From: Gymnogyps californianus
Taxonomy: Eukaryota; Chordata; Aves; Accipitriformes; Cathartidae
NCBI RefSeq assembly: GCF_018139145.2
Contig: NC_059478.1
Location: 17,219,001-17,283,000, forward strand
DNA: 64,000 nucleotides
Direction of reading: 5' to 3'
The position numbers and the translations under genes are program-made. Under the pieces are notes generated by a model. It had not been told where the DNA came from. It saw only the letters and a list, made by a program, of their open reading frames with translations, and did not search any database. How positions within the stretch are numbered: the stretch's first letter is position 1; each line of letters starts with the position of its first letter. Positions 49,301 to 58,396 of the stretch are shown here, one piece after another.

Positions 49301-52300
49301 CAAGGTCCAGACTGAAAACCAATGCAGCTTCCCTCTCCAAAGTTCTCGGAAAGATGTCTTGTTGTCAAACTGGTAATCACGATCTAATTTCAGAACAGGC
49401 TGAATCTCACCCATCTCTGCAGCCAAATGCGATAAATATGCTAATGCATTAATGCATCTAAACTATTATCAATCATTAAATATACTGCATGAAAAGTGAA
49501 CAATTAGTTTTCATTTTAACACACAGCTGCAGTTACATAATATACTGAGGAGGGAATAAAGAATCAGCTATATCCTTTCCTTCTGTAAAGATCTGCTTTC
49601 TTGGAATACTATCAAGTGGGAAATAAATCCTACCACTAACAAGCTATAGTTTCCTATAATAAATGGCAGAAACTGACTTGGAGCATTAAAATAACCTCAT
49701 AGAAATTTGTGGGAATCATTAAAATGACTCACTGATATGCTCCAATACTAAATAAAGACCTAGCATAAAATTTAAATATGTATATGCTTCATTATTCATT
49801 TATATAGCTAATGCATGTATTGATAACCTTTTTTGTTGATCTATGAAGGCATCTTGCACAGAAAGTGTTAACTGAAACTCATATAATAATACAAGAAAGG
49901 AGTAATTTCTCTGCTTTCAATTTTTTCTTGAGCATGGGAATATTTTTACCTATTTCATAGTAATATTTCTTCTGGGACATTTACCTGTATGGAGCTTCAA
50001 CGGTATGTTTTATCAATGAGGTATTATAAATTTTAATGTTCTCAGACAAACCTCAGAAGTTTTCAAAACTAGCAGCAGGTATAATAAAAATCCGTATAAC
50101 ACTCCTAGATATAAACATCTACAAAATGCGACAATTAGAACGGGGTTGCTTTTTGTAGTATAAAAGAGAGATCTGAAGTCTGCCCGATTCCAAAGCGTAC
50201 TCCCCCTCCCCTTATTTTTACATTCACAATTAACACCTTTTCTATGCAATCGCAGAAAGTCTTTACAGAAACTTAGAAACATTACAGAAACGGGAAGCTA
50301 CTTTTATCAAATAACTATGAAAAACATTCCCAGACACAAATCAATAGAAGAAAAATTGGAAAACTTCCCCCATCGAGAACTTCGATTTTTAATACGTAAG
50401 TATCCAACCCTACTCAAACCTTCAGATCTCCTTACATATCTTTTAAGACAGTGGCAGGCAAGGGGAAGGTTATTTTAAAATAAATAAATTGCTGCTTCCA
50501 TGCACTCTAGATCTTCACATTTTAATTTTCCGAATAGTAATTTCTTAATTGTTACCTTTGGCTTCTTTCCAAATAGCCACAGCTTTCCTTTAGCCTTGCC
50601 CACTGTAGTTTTTGAATCAATTCTCATTCCTTCCTGCTTTGGTGTACTGATGGTTCCATCAGAGATAGTTCTGTAAATATTCTGACTGTAATCTTCAAAT
50701 GGAAAATCTCCAGGAGGTTCAAAACCGGATTTGAAGCAGTCTATCACTAGTTGAGAGTCCTAAACATAGGACATTAAGGAGTTTAAAACAAGCAAACCCA
50801 TCAAGAACCGGAGAGAGAAAAACACGGAGACATAATTTTTCCCTTTAATTGCAGAGACGCACAGATGGGAAAGTGAGAGCGTGCTCAAAACGCATGCTTT
50901 TGGATAGATCAAGTTAAGATAACGTATGTTCTTGTTTCTCAGTAGTGTTACCATGAGTGTAAATCAAAGCATACCCTGCTATTCAGAATCCACTCCCCAA
51001 GGGTTATCACAAATTTAAAACAGGACATGCTTTAGGGCCAAACTACTACTCCACCTTCTAATCCTTCAACATTAGCACTGAAATGAAGATAACACTAAGA
51101 AACTAGATGTAGTAAGATAAAATAGGGAAGAACCCGTATTAGAAGGAATAAGAAAGAAGTGCCAATAGCTGCAATCAAGGAGGGCGTAGAATGATACTTT
51201 GTTAACTGAACACCCTTTATATGATTTAATGCTACATACTGGAGAAAATACCAACCATGGTGGTATTCCAGGATGTTCCAGGATAACCAGAACAATGTGT
51301 CCAAAATCACGTACAGTGAGAAAGTGTCAAAGATCTTCAGATAACAAGAAAGCAATAAAACAGGAAGAGAACAGACTCCGAAAGTGGAAGTGACCATTTA
51401 GGCTAAAACTGAAGTCACAACACTTTTCAAGCAGACAAATATTTGACAACAGGAAGATACATGTACAGGGTAAGTCCGTCTTTCCCCTCTCCACAGCTTC
51501 CGTATCAGATAAATTGCTCATGCACATTTAAAAAGTCACTCAATTCTACTTACTCTATGTTCATCAACTGATTTTGCTGCAAGGATCATCCCTTCTAAAC
51601 ATTTAGAGATAATCGGAATAACCTTGCGCTCAGAGTCAGCAAAGCCTTTGTAACATTCACTAAGTTTGATAGTCCTTCTTTCATCCATTTCTTGAAGTTG
51701 CTGCAAGCACAAAGTAAGATAAAATGAAGCTTTTATTTGCAGATTTTTTCCCCCAGTCCTGATGTATGCAGTTACTGTGGTCACCACAGCATGGTACAGA
51801 ATTTCTGTGCTTTCCCAGTATTTTTATTTGCTTAACAAAACAGAACTTATTTAAGTTAAAAAATCAAGTCCTTTCAGACATAGACCTAAGATGCCCAGAA
51901 CAGTAATTACAAAGAGTTGATACGCTCTGATTTTTAAAAATTATATAAAAGACTGGACTTTCTTTTCCTTATTCTTTTTGAAATCATGTATACAGTGTCT
52001 ACAGCCACCTATTTAGTTTAAAATATTTGTTTCATGCAAAAATGAAAACTACAGTAAAGAAATTCTACTAATTTCTACATCTTCTCACTCTCTCCTAGTT
52101 CCAAATAATTTCTCTCTGGTGATAAATATCTCTATCTTGCTTTTATTTTTATACTTTCCAATAAATACCAATGATTAAAAAAAATAGGAAAAATTAGAAA
52201 TATTAAAATTATATGCTGTTTAGACATGCTCTCTGATTTGAAATACAAACCATTTCCTTTAGAAGTGTGCAAGAAAATAAAGAAAAGAATACTATTACAT

Positions 52301-55300
52301 AAGATTTGTAATAAAAGTCTACTGGAACACAACAAAAAGAACAAATTAAAGAGAAATACTATTAAGATAATAGCCCTGGACCTTTCACCTGGGGGGGGGG
52401 GGGGGGCAGGCGGAAATGGGGACAGGGGGACAGGACCAAAAGAAAACAAAAAGCAATAGTACATACATCAATAGGATATCAAAAAAGGGATAAGAATTGG
52501 ATCTTTCCTATATCTACTCTAACAAAGGCAGATGTCTCAAACAGCATCCAATTTCATCTCTCCAAAAGAAAGCAACAATCTAGTCATGCTAAATCCCTCT
52601 CCCAAGGTTTTCCCATAGAATTTTACCAAATACTTGCAAGCAAATAATAAAAATGTAGTCCCAAGAGAAAGTAGGACTAGGCCTTTCTGCTCTTACTGGA
52701 GATTTCAAAAAACATAAGCAATATCTTACAATGATAATGGATTTTAACACTAGAGAAATAAAGGCAATAAACCAAAACTCTGGTCCAAGCTAGACAAAGA
52801 TGATCGAACTGTTTCTCCTGGGAGTTGACTGCAATTCCTCCATCAGCGTGCTAATGTCAGATCTACTGTAGCGCTGCTTAACAGTTAAAGTATGAGAAAA
52901 TTCTTTAATAAGCCAAGGCAATTTTCTCCTGTGAATCCCAGACGTTCTAATAAGTGTTTTTTAAAAATATGAACTCCCTTGTGCTTCTGGAAAATATCAA
53001 GCATTCTGAAGTTGGTACACCTTCAAATAAAGTCAGTATTTTCACTTCCCACTTCCTCACTCCACGTCTCAGAATCAGTTTCTATAGTCACAGTATTCTC
53101 CCAAATGGCTGAATGTATATGCCAATACACTTCTGAACTCTCCCTCACCTGACACCCCCTCAACTACTTGACTTTAAACTAGTTTTGCAAAGTCTGTTTT
53201 TGAAAGAATCTTAAAAAAAAATCTTAATAGTTACATGAAGCACCTTCCAAAATCCCCTTTTTAGATGCAAAGTATTGATCTAATTTGACCTTTAACTTTT
53301 TAAATTATTTTAGAGAGTCCTGTGGATTGCTGGTAATATTGATGAAGCAATGACCAACTGGGGGGGGAGGGGGGAAGGACTTCTGCCTCCAATCCACCCA
53401 TTTTATACCTGTACATGAGATACATTAAACCACATAGTCACCATTAGCTATATGCTTTCCTTCATCTCTGCCAGAGTCAAAGCAGTCACACAAAAATACC
53501 ACAAGAACTAGCGATCAAACCTTATTGGAATGATTGTTTTAAATGTCTGCTCTCACCCAGATGTGTCAAATGTTTATTTTGCCATACCTCTTCAGCAACA
53601 TGTAAACAAAGAGTCTATAAAATATAAAATCTTCATAGAAAAGGCAACAGAATATTTTCATTACAAGTCTAAGCATAATTACTGTAAGCAGTAAGTCTCA
53701 TGATAAAATGCATGTTATATCAAGATTATGCTAATTTCTTTATAAAACAATCCACTAAAATCCCCAAAAATAAAGTTTTAAATTTAAAAATCTACTTCTC
53801 CCTTAGAAGATCAGACATACTTTCTCTGTTAATTATTTTACCTTATAAATCTGAGGAATGACAATGTAGTAGTGTTTGTGCTGTTCTCCATTAAAATTCT
53901 GTAGTTGTGCAGCATATTCATTTTTGTTTTCATCAGCCATATGTGTGCGCAGATTTAACTGTTGCTTAGCCTAGAAGGAAAGTGTTACCAGTTCAAACAT
54001 GTCTTGTGCTTTGCAATGACATACAGCATTATTTTAATTTATTTTATCAACTATGCAAAAACGCTAATCACAAGTAATCAAAACTGACATCCTTATAATT
54101 GAAATAAAAAGAACGTGAGACTTCATATATACTGACAGTCTACAGACCTAATTTGTTATATACAAAGAGAGCAATGATCATTTTAGCTCCCTTAGCCACG
54201 TCGCTTAAATGCATATCCTAAAAAACACTGAAGTGACTGAACACATATACCACAAGATACCAAATACCAGTAAGCCTGCCTAAGATAATCATCTCAACAG
54301 CATCATCTCTAGACTGATGAAGCGTACTCCCTCTCTGTGCTGTCTTATATTTTACTTTTAACTTTGATTTTGCACATAATAAGCAAGCATATTTTATACA
54401 CAGTTTTATACACTCAAAGAATGTTGTTCCAGTACTGACAATAAACATGCAAATAAAATATTTTTTATAATAAAGAGTAAAGAAAGAAATGGCACTGCTC
54501 TTACCTTCTCAACATCAGCCTTTGTCGCATTAGTGTCGTTGTCCAGTCTTTCGTAGCTTTGCTGTGCCTTCTCTGCCTCTCTGCATTCCCTCTCAAATTT
54601 CTTTTTGCTCTACAAAAGCCACAAACTTACTGCTTCAACAGCCATTATCCCCTTCTGGTTTTGTACAGTAATTTTGAATTCTAAACATCAAAGCTTCCAT
54701 TTAAATATCTTAAATTCACTAAGTACCTTTAAGTAAATACATTGTTCTCACAGCAGCCAAGTCTCAAAAATTTTCAACTTTTCTATGTAAAACTTACTTC
54801 CTTGAAATACCAGCAAGGAAACAACTGTAATTATGCTATAAAATATCAGATAATCAAAATACAAAATAACCTATTACAAAGATCTGCAGTTAATTATAAA
54901 CAGACAAGTCTACTTTCTAGCCTGACTTCAATAACCTAGATAGAAGTTAGGGGGCTGGAAACTTAATCCTGGACTTGTATGAGTAAAATTTTCAAGTTCC
55001 CTTCTTCAGTGATCAATTTGAATTGAATAAATTTAACTAAATTATTTTGAAGGTAGTCTGAAGGATTTATCTACATTACGAGATCTTAGCATATCCATCC
55101 ATTATCATCAGTATTCATATCAACTGGCGGAGCTGTAAGCAGTACAGACAACAGTATTCAATGTACTTGATGTCCAATATATCCGGCTGTTGTCAAGGCA
55201 ACTGCTGTAGGAAAAACTGTTGCAGCTCAAGAAGTTAGTATCTCTAGAGACAAACTGGCAACAGAGATTGTGTGAGCACCACTCTCCTGCTTCAGTGCAA

Positions 55301-58300
55301 AGTCAAGCAGTTGAGGTTAATGTGTCCCTTAAAGGCTGTATGCATTTAAAAGACTGACTTTGCACACAACACAACTGATTGATTGAGGTGAACTCTGGGA
55401 ACTATCTTGGTGAAGGGTGACAGCATCTAAAACTACCACATCTGCTTCTACTCTGATCCTCTGACCATGAATTAAGCTCTTTGACTTGACACTGAAGAAA
55501 GACATTGCTTATCTGGGTCCACAACAACCACATAGAAATTCACCTCTCCAGTACTGCTTCACAGTACTCTGGATCAGATATAATAAATTTCTAAGACACA
55601 AAACCAGCAGAATATCAGAATGCATCTTGAATGCACTTGGTTGAATTTTATATTTTCTCATCTTTAAAAGCATGTCTCTCAAGAAAAAGGACCTTATAAT
55701 CTGTTCTAGAGACATTCACTTCCTGCATTTCTCTCTTAAAAAGTAATTCTACCTCCTGAAAGTATAACAGTCTATAGTGGTATTCTTGAATAGACCTCAT
55801 GTAACAAGCCCTCAAACTCAAGTCAAAGGCAGTGACTTAGGATTTCATCTTCATATAAATAAATTGTCATTATTAATTACTCTCTAAACAAAAAGCAGCC
55901 TGCGGACAAGCAACCAATGAAGTCTGTACCCGTGTTAAAAACAGATTCCTTTATGCTGGATTAAAGCCAAGGCTTCACTGAAATATACACACAGAACCTG
56001 TTTACAGGAGATTTTTTTTTAAACAGGGAACTACAAATACATTGAACTGTATTTTGGATGTTCCTAAGTCTGATTTGGACATTCAGTAACATAGCTAAAC
56101 ATTAAAGTCTAAGCAAGACAGATTACAACAGTTCCATTTACAGACTGTATATTATTAAGTTTGACAGGAAAAACCCCAAAACACAAACTCACATTATCCA
56201 TCTGTTTCCAGCACATGTCCAGATACTGTTGAGCCTTTCGCCCTTCCTGAAGATGCTAAAAACACCACAAATACGTTTAATTTACATATCTTTTTAGTAC
56301 TATTAGCATTAGTTAGTCCCTGCTCTAGTTGACACACTACAATGTGCAGTATCTCCCACAAGTTACCAGTACTCTTTGGAAGACATTACTAATCATATAA
56401 GAACAGTACCACAGATGAAAGTTACACTGGCAAAAAAGTTACTAGTAAGCACTATCTCCCAAGATCTTAATTTTTAGGTTTAATAACTGTAGTAAACCAG
56501 TACATAAAAATACAGAATAACTTTAAGTGTGTTTTATAAATATCTTACAAAACCTAATTACTGCCAAGTTCATTAAGTTGGGTAAACAAATACATCAATT
56601 CATTAAAAGACATATCCATTTTGATATCCTATTATCAAATCAAAATATAGAAATTACCATTTTTCTCTCAGTTTTCAGATCATGAGAATATCTCATCAAT
56701 TCTCCATACACTCGGTGTCCCATTTCTTCTGCAACTACTTCTCGTTGTCCTGCATAGTCATTCAACTCATTAAGGATGTTAAAAAAGGCAATACACGAAG
56801 TAAACCTGACAGAAAGCACATACACACAAACATACATACACAAAAAGTGAGACAGTTTTTTTACATGGACTTTGAGTACAGTCTGTACTCCTGATTAAAT
56901 AAAAAAACCATACATATTTTACAATAAACCTTATCTTAATGCTAATTGAATTATAGTAGAAATGCAAGTTGGGAAAGCCTGCGTTAAGCCTAGCATGTGC
57001 TATATGTTGCAATGGCTCTTCAAATACATTTCATAAGAATACGGATTTTTGTGGATGGAAAAGAAAGAAGAAGAATACTACCTGGAAAGCCCTGTAGTAT
57101 AGTGGTATCTCCTAAGCTGCCAACTGAGAGGCCTGAGCTTGGGAACGGATACATGCGTCCCTAGGCTCGGAGGCTGAACTTGCTGCAGAGATGATGTGCT
57201 TGGTAGTCTTGAGGGTGGAACATGCCAATCAAACCACTCATATGCATCCCGATGGATGATCTACAGAACAAGTTTGCTATCAGCTCTGGAGACAGCTGCC
57301 TGTTTGCCTGCCCACCTCTTGGCTGGAAGTAAGGTGCCACTATGGCTGGCACTACAAAGGGGGGAAGAGGAGGGGCAAAGGGTAGAAAGTGTGTGTGGAA
57401 GGGAAGAAAGGAAAAAAAAAAAAAAAAACAAAAACACAGGCACCACATTAAAATATACATCTTTCTCTCTTTTAATTGTGGAATACTGCCATCTCCATAG
57501 GCTTGGCTCTGGGGAATTCAAATGCCACCCTAGCACTAGAAATCAGAAAACCCATTCCCTGTGGTCCAGGATCTTTAAATAGTTGAAAGAGCTAGAGGAA
57601 ATCCGAGTGTGAATTCTCAGGCACTCTGTGCACAGCATGTGCTCTGGCTGCAAACTGAAACTTGCCCACTTTCTTTCCTTCATAAGAGTTATCCCTGAAG
57701 AAAAAAAGTATTGTGTTTTTCTAAATAAACAGAAAAATGGCTATGGACATGGACAGCAAAAAAAGCACCTCTCTGATAAATAATCATAAAGTAGTTTAGC
57801 ACAAATTGCTCCTCCACAGTTAGACAGTCACTTATTTTGTCTCCGGAGTCAAAGCAAGCCAGCAGTTTAAGAGCTCTTTTTGCAAAAACATGACAATTTT
57901 GTGTACACTCAAGTCTCAGTATACAAATGTATAGCTACATTCGTATTGCTATACAAATGCACTGAAAAACTCTACTAAACTAAGCAAAAACCACAGCCTC
58001 AGGACACATAATTGCTTTTCTATAAAAAATAATACTAGACTGTACATAGCATACTAAACTTCTGCTTTCAAACTTGCAGCCAGCTAAAGATTAATTTGGA
58101 ATGGAGCAAGTACAACCTGCCATGTTTACTACTTTACAATACTAATAGAAGTAAACTCAGGTTTCATGCTTAAGAATTACAGCAGAACTGTAAGAAGCCA
58201 AGCACAATTCTTCTGTTGTCTTAGCCAATTAAATACTTTATCTTAAAAAAAGGGGGGGATATCATCCATAAAAGGACAGAGTATACCATAGTCCTTGTTT

Positions 58301-58396
58301 CTTATACATAGAACTTGAAATACACGTTTTACACGTTTTTACCTGGGTTCCTCGTCTTTGGGTGAACGTTTAGGACAGTACTTCTTAACCAGATTT
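40141..58396 (-). CDS. FNBP1L: FNBP1L (TOCA-1), F-BAR/HR1/SH3 protein; gene span, first exons outside window
   Basis: Fourteen minus-strand exons join in frame to 562 residues plus stop. With the missing ~47 N-terminal residues this gives about 609, close to the ~605 of the long human form. Order: F-BAR domain from NLVKKYC to about KSVDEHR, a linker with the WLFGKKPK block, a cassette exon and a microexon, the HR1 domain ([17 protein letters not shown] to [10 protein letters not shown]), an acidic segment, the SH3 domain (CKAIYPFDG to [10 protein letters not shown]), and a tail ending VTYI. TOCA-1 is a cytoplasmic protein at membranes. The F-BAR dimer binds and bends PI(4,5)P2-containing membrane, HR1 binds Cdc42-GTP, and SH3 recruits N-WASP and dynamin to drive Arp2/3 actin assembly in endocytosis, filopodia and junctions. 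The gene converges on BCAR3. Confidence 0.97.
40703..40851 (-). CDS. FNBP1L: FNBP1L exon: acidic linker and start of SH3
   Basis: 149 bp, donor gtaagg, phase 2 in and phase 1 out. It encodes [18 protein letters not shown], the acidic run [17 protein letters not shown], then CKAIYPFDG, the first SH3 strand. Split codons at both ends (AG|C Ser, G|GT Gly) rejoin correctly. Confidence 0.96.
41355..41449 (-). CDS. FNBP1L: FNBP1L exon: after HR1
   Basis: 95 bp, acceptor tttttccccaag, donor gtcact (a weak, non-consensus donor after AG), phase 0 in and phase 2 out. It encodes [20 protein letters not shown] and [12 protein letters not shown], the end of the HR1 coiled coil and the basic/Ser stretch that follows. 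The join to PEGSY is conserved in the family. The weak donor could allow regulated use. Confidence 0.93.
41922..42054 (-). CDS. FNBP1L: FNBP1L exon: second half of HR1 domain
   Basis: 133 bp, phase 2 in and phase 0 out, donor gttaga. It encodes [36 protein letters not shown] and RMEIHKNE, the second helix and turn of the HR1 antiparallel coiled coil that contacts Cdc42-GTP. The MGDP turn between the helices is the family signature. Confidence 0.96.
42656..42765 (-). CDS. FNBP1L: FNBP1L exon: first half of HR1 domain
   Basis: 110 bp, acceptor tttccacttgcag, donor gtgaat, phase 0 in and phase 2 out. It encodes [20 protein letters not shown] and [17 protein letters not shown], helix 1 of HR1. 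The split Lys codon (AA|A) joins the next exon. Confidence 0.96.
42766..44749 (-). other. FNBP1L intron downstream of the microexon
   Basis: 2.0 kb with no further exon recognised. It contains an A/T-run at 43504-43519. Confidence 0.85.
44750..44764 (-). CDS. FNBP1L: FNBP1L 15-nt microexon (WSVKM)
   Basis: Between the acceptor aactgtgcag and the donor gtaagc lie exactly five codons, TGG TCG GTG AAG ATG, giving Trp-Ser-Val-Lys-Met. The same five residues precede [14 protein letters not shown] in the long mammalian FNBP1L protein as I recall it, so this is a real exon despite its size. Phase is 0 at both ends, so it can be skipped without a frameshift. The pyrimidine tract lies away from the AG with TGC between, a layout known for SRRM4-regulated neural microexons. 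Confidence 0.92.
44765..48031 (-). other. FNBP1L intron between cassette exon and microexon
   Basis: 3.3 kb, AT-rich, with a 22-nt A-run at 46277-46298 and no further exon recognised. Intronic control sequences for the two alternative exons would be expected here. Confidence 0.85.
46277..46298. repeat. Poly(A) run, 22 nt
   Basis: Uninterrupted A-run. No retrotransposon body is recognisable on either side, so it may be slippage rather than an insertion tail. Confidence 0.9.
48032..48190 (-). CDS. FNBP1L: FNBP1L 159-nt cassette exon
   Basis: 53 codons, phase 0 at both ends, acceptor ttccacattag, donor gtaagt. It encodes [20 protein letters not shown], then [19 protein letters not shown] and [10 protein letters not shown]. 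It sits exactly between the KKPK block and the WSVKM microexon. Its length, neutral phase and Pro/Ser/Thr-rich content suit an alternatively used linker exon of the long FNBP1L isoform. Skipping it with the microexon would shorten the protein by 58 residues. Confidence 0.93.
48191..50555 (-). other. FNBP1L intron
   Basis: 2.4 kb with no supported exon or repeat. Pyrimidine-rich plus-strand stretches near 48680-48800 give overlapping open frames without domain content. Confidence 0.85.
50556..50759 (-). CDS. FNBP1L: FNBP1L exon: linker after F-BAR
   Basis: 204 bp, 68 codons, phase 0 at both ends, acceptor atgtttag, donor gtaaca. It encodes [38 protein letters not shown] and [14 protein letters not shown], the F-BAR extension and the basic block before the alternative exons. 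Confidence 0.96.
50760..51553 (-). other. FNBP1L intron
   Basis: 0.8 kb with no supported exon or repeat. Confidence 0.85.
51554..51700 (-). CDS. FNBP1L: FNBP1L exon: F-BAR domain, last helix region
   Basis: 147 bp, 49 codons, phase 0 at both ends, acceptor gtgcttgcag, donor gtaagt. It encodes [20 protein letters not shown] and [18 protein letters not shown], then [11 protein letters not shown]. Charged heptad-like helices belong to the C-terminal part of the F-BAR dimer. Confidence 0.96.
51701..53841 (-). other. FNBP1L intron with G-rich tract
   Basis: 2.1 kb. It contains the 16-nt G-run at 52391-52406 with GGGGACAGGGGGACAGG just after it, and a second purine/G-rich run at 53361-53378. No exon is recognised. 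Confidence 0.85.
52391..52406 (+). repeat. Poly(G) run, 16 nt
   Basis: Uninterrupted G16 on the plus strand, followed within 40 bases by GGGG and GGGGG runs, so a G-quadruplex is possible on the strand that is template for FNBP1L. Confidence 0.9.
53842..53970 (-). CDS. FNBP1L: FNBP1L exon: F-BAR domain
   Basis: 129 bp, 43 codons, phase 0 at both ends, acceptor ttccttctag, donor gtaaaa. It encodes [20 protein letters not shown] and [20 protein letters not shown] then IYK, the central F-BAR helices including the AQLQNFN segment common to CIP4/FBP17/TOCA-1. Confidence 0.96.
53971..54504 (-). other. FNBP1L intron
   Basis: 0.53 kb with no supported exon or repeat. Confidence 0.85.
54505..54609 (-). 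CDS. FNBP1L: FNBP1L exon: F-BAR domain
   Basis: 105 bp, 35 codons, phase 0 at both ends, acceptor ggcttttgtag, donor gtaaga. It encodes [20 protein letters not shown] and [15 protein letters not shown]. The KKKFER and similar basic residues lie on the lipid-binding concave face in this family. Confidence 0.96.
54610..56192 (-). other. FNBP1L intron with X-box-like motif
   Basis: 1.6 kb. No exon is recognised. It holds the RFX-like motif at 55189-55202 in a locally less AT-rich segment (55120-55330) that looks like a possible regulatory element. Confidence 0.8.
55189..55202. promoter_or_regulatory. Candidate RFX X-box in FNBP1L intron
   Basis: GTTGTCAAGGCAAC has two inverted RFX half-sites with a 2-nt spacer and differs by one base from the motif at 14950. 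TCTCTAGAGA follows at 55241-55250 and a further GGCAAC half-site lies just beyond, near 55257. Confidence 0.4.
56193..56255 (-). CDS. FNBP1L: FNBP1L exon: F-BAR domain
   Basis: 63 bp, 21 codons, phase 0 at both ends, donor gtgagt. It encodes [20 protein letters not shown] plus Asn, a conserved F-BAR helix segment. Confidence 0.95.
56256..56657 (-). other. FNBP1L intron
   Basis: 0.4 kb with no supported feature. Confidence 0.85.
56658..56805 (-). CDS. FNBP1L: FNBP1L exon: F-BAR domain
   Basis: 148 bp, acceptor gctttctgtcag, donor gtaatt, phase 2 in and phase 0 out. It encodes [37 protein letters not shown] and [12 protein letters not shown], part of the F-BAR dimer interface. The first base completes the Arg codon of the upstream exon. 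Confidence 0.96.
56806..58342 (-). other. FNBP1L intron with possible retroposon
   Basis: 1.5 kb. It holds the tRNA-like/A-tailed segment at 57082-57428. The open frames at 57161-57582 lie over that segment and are not supported as genes. Confidence 0.8.
57082..57428 (+). mobile_element. Possible tRNA-headed retroposon with A-tail
   Basis: The head contains TAGTATAGTGG (57095-57105), a perfect match to the tRNA A-box pattern and like the D-arm of tRNA-Asp/Gly. Then comes CTGCCAACTGAGAGGCC, similar to a tRNA anticodon/variable region, and a poor B-box. After about 250 bp of unrelated, less AT-rich sequence comes an 18-nt A-run (57411-57428). No clear target-site duplication is visible. It could be an old SINE or a coincidence. 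Confidence 0.3.
58343..58396 (-). CDS. FNBP1L: FNBP1L exon: F-BAR domain, most 5' exon in window
   Basis: 54 bp, acceptor ttttccttaatag, donor gtaaaa, phase 2 in and phase 2 out. It encodes [17 protein letters not shown] with split codons (xx|A Arg and AG|G Arg). It follows the exon encoding the MSWGTELWDQFDSLD... start, which I do not find to the right, so that lies past base 64000. Confidence 0.94.

Noticed and set aside
57082..57160. A functional tRNA gene
   Set aside because: There is an A-box but no good B-box and no pairing acceptor stem, so at most it is a tRNA-derived relic.
57161..57582. Three overlapping frames of 91-128 codons on both strands
   Set aside because: They read through an A18/T18 run and purine-rich low-complexity sequence, giving Lys- or Phe-runs, and overlap each other on opposite strands.
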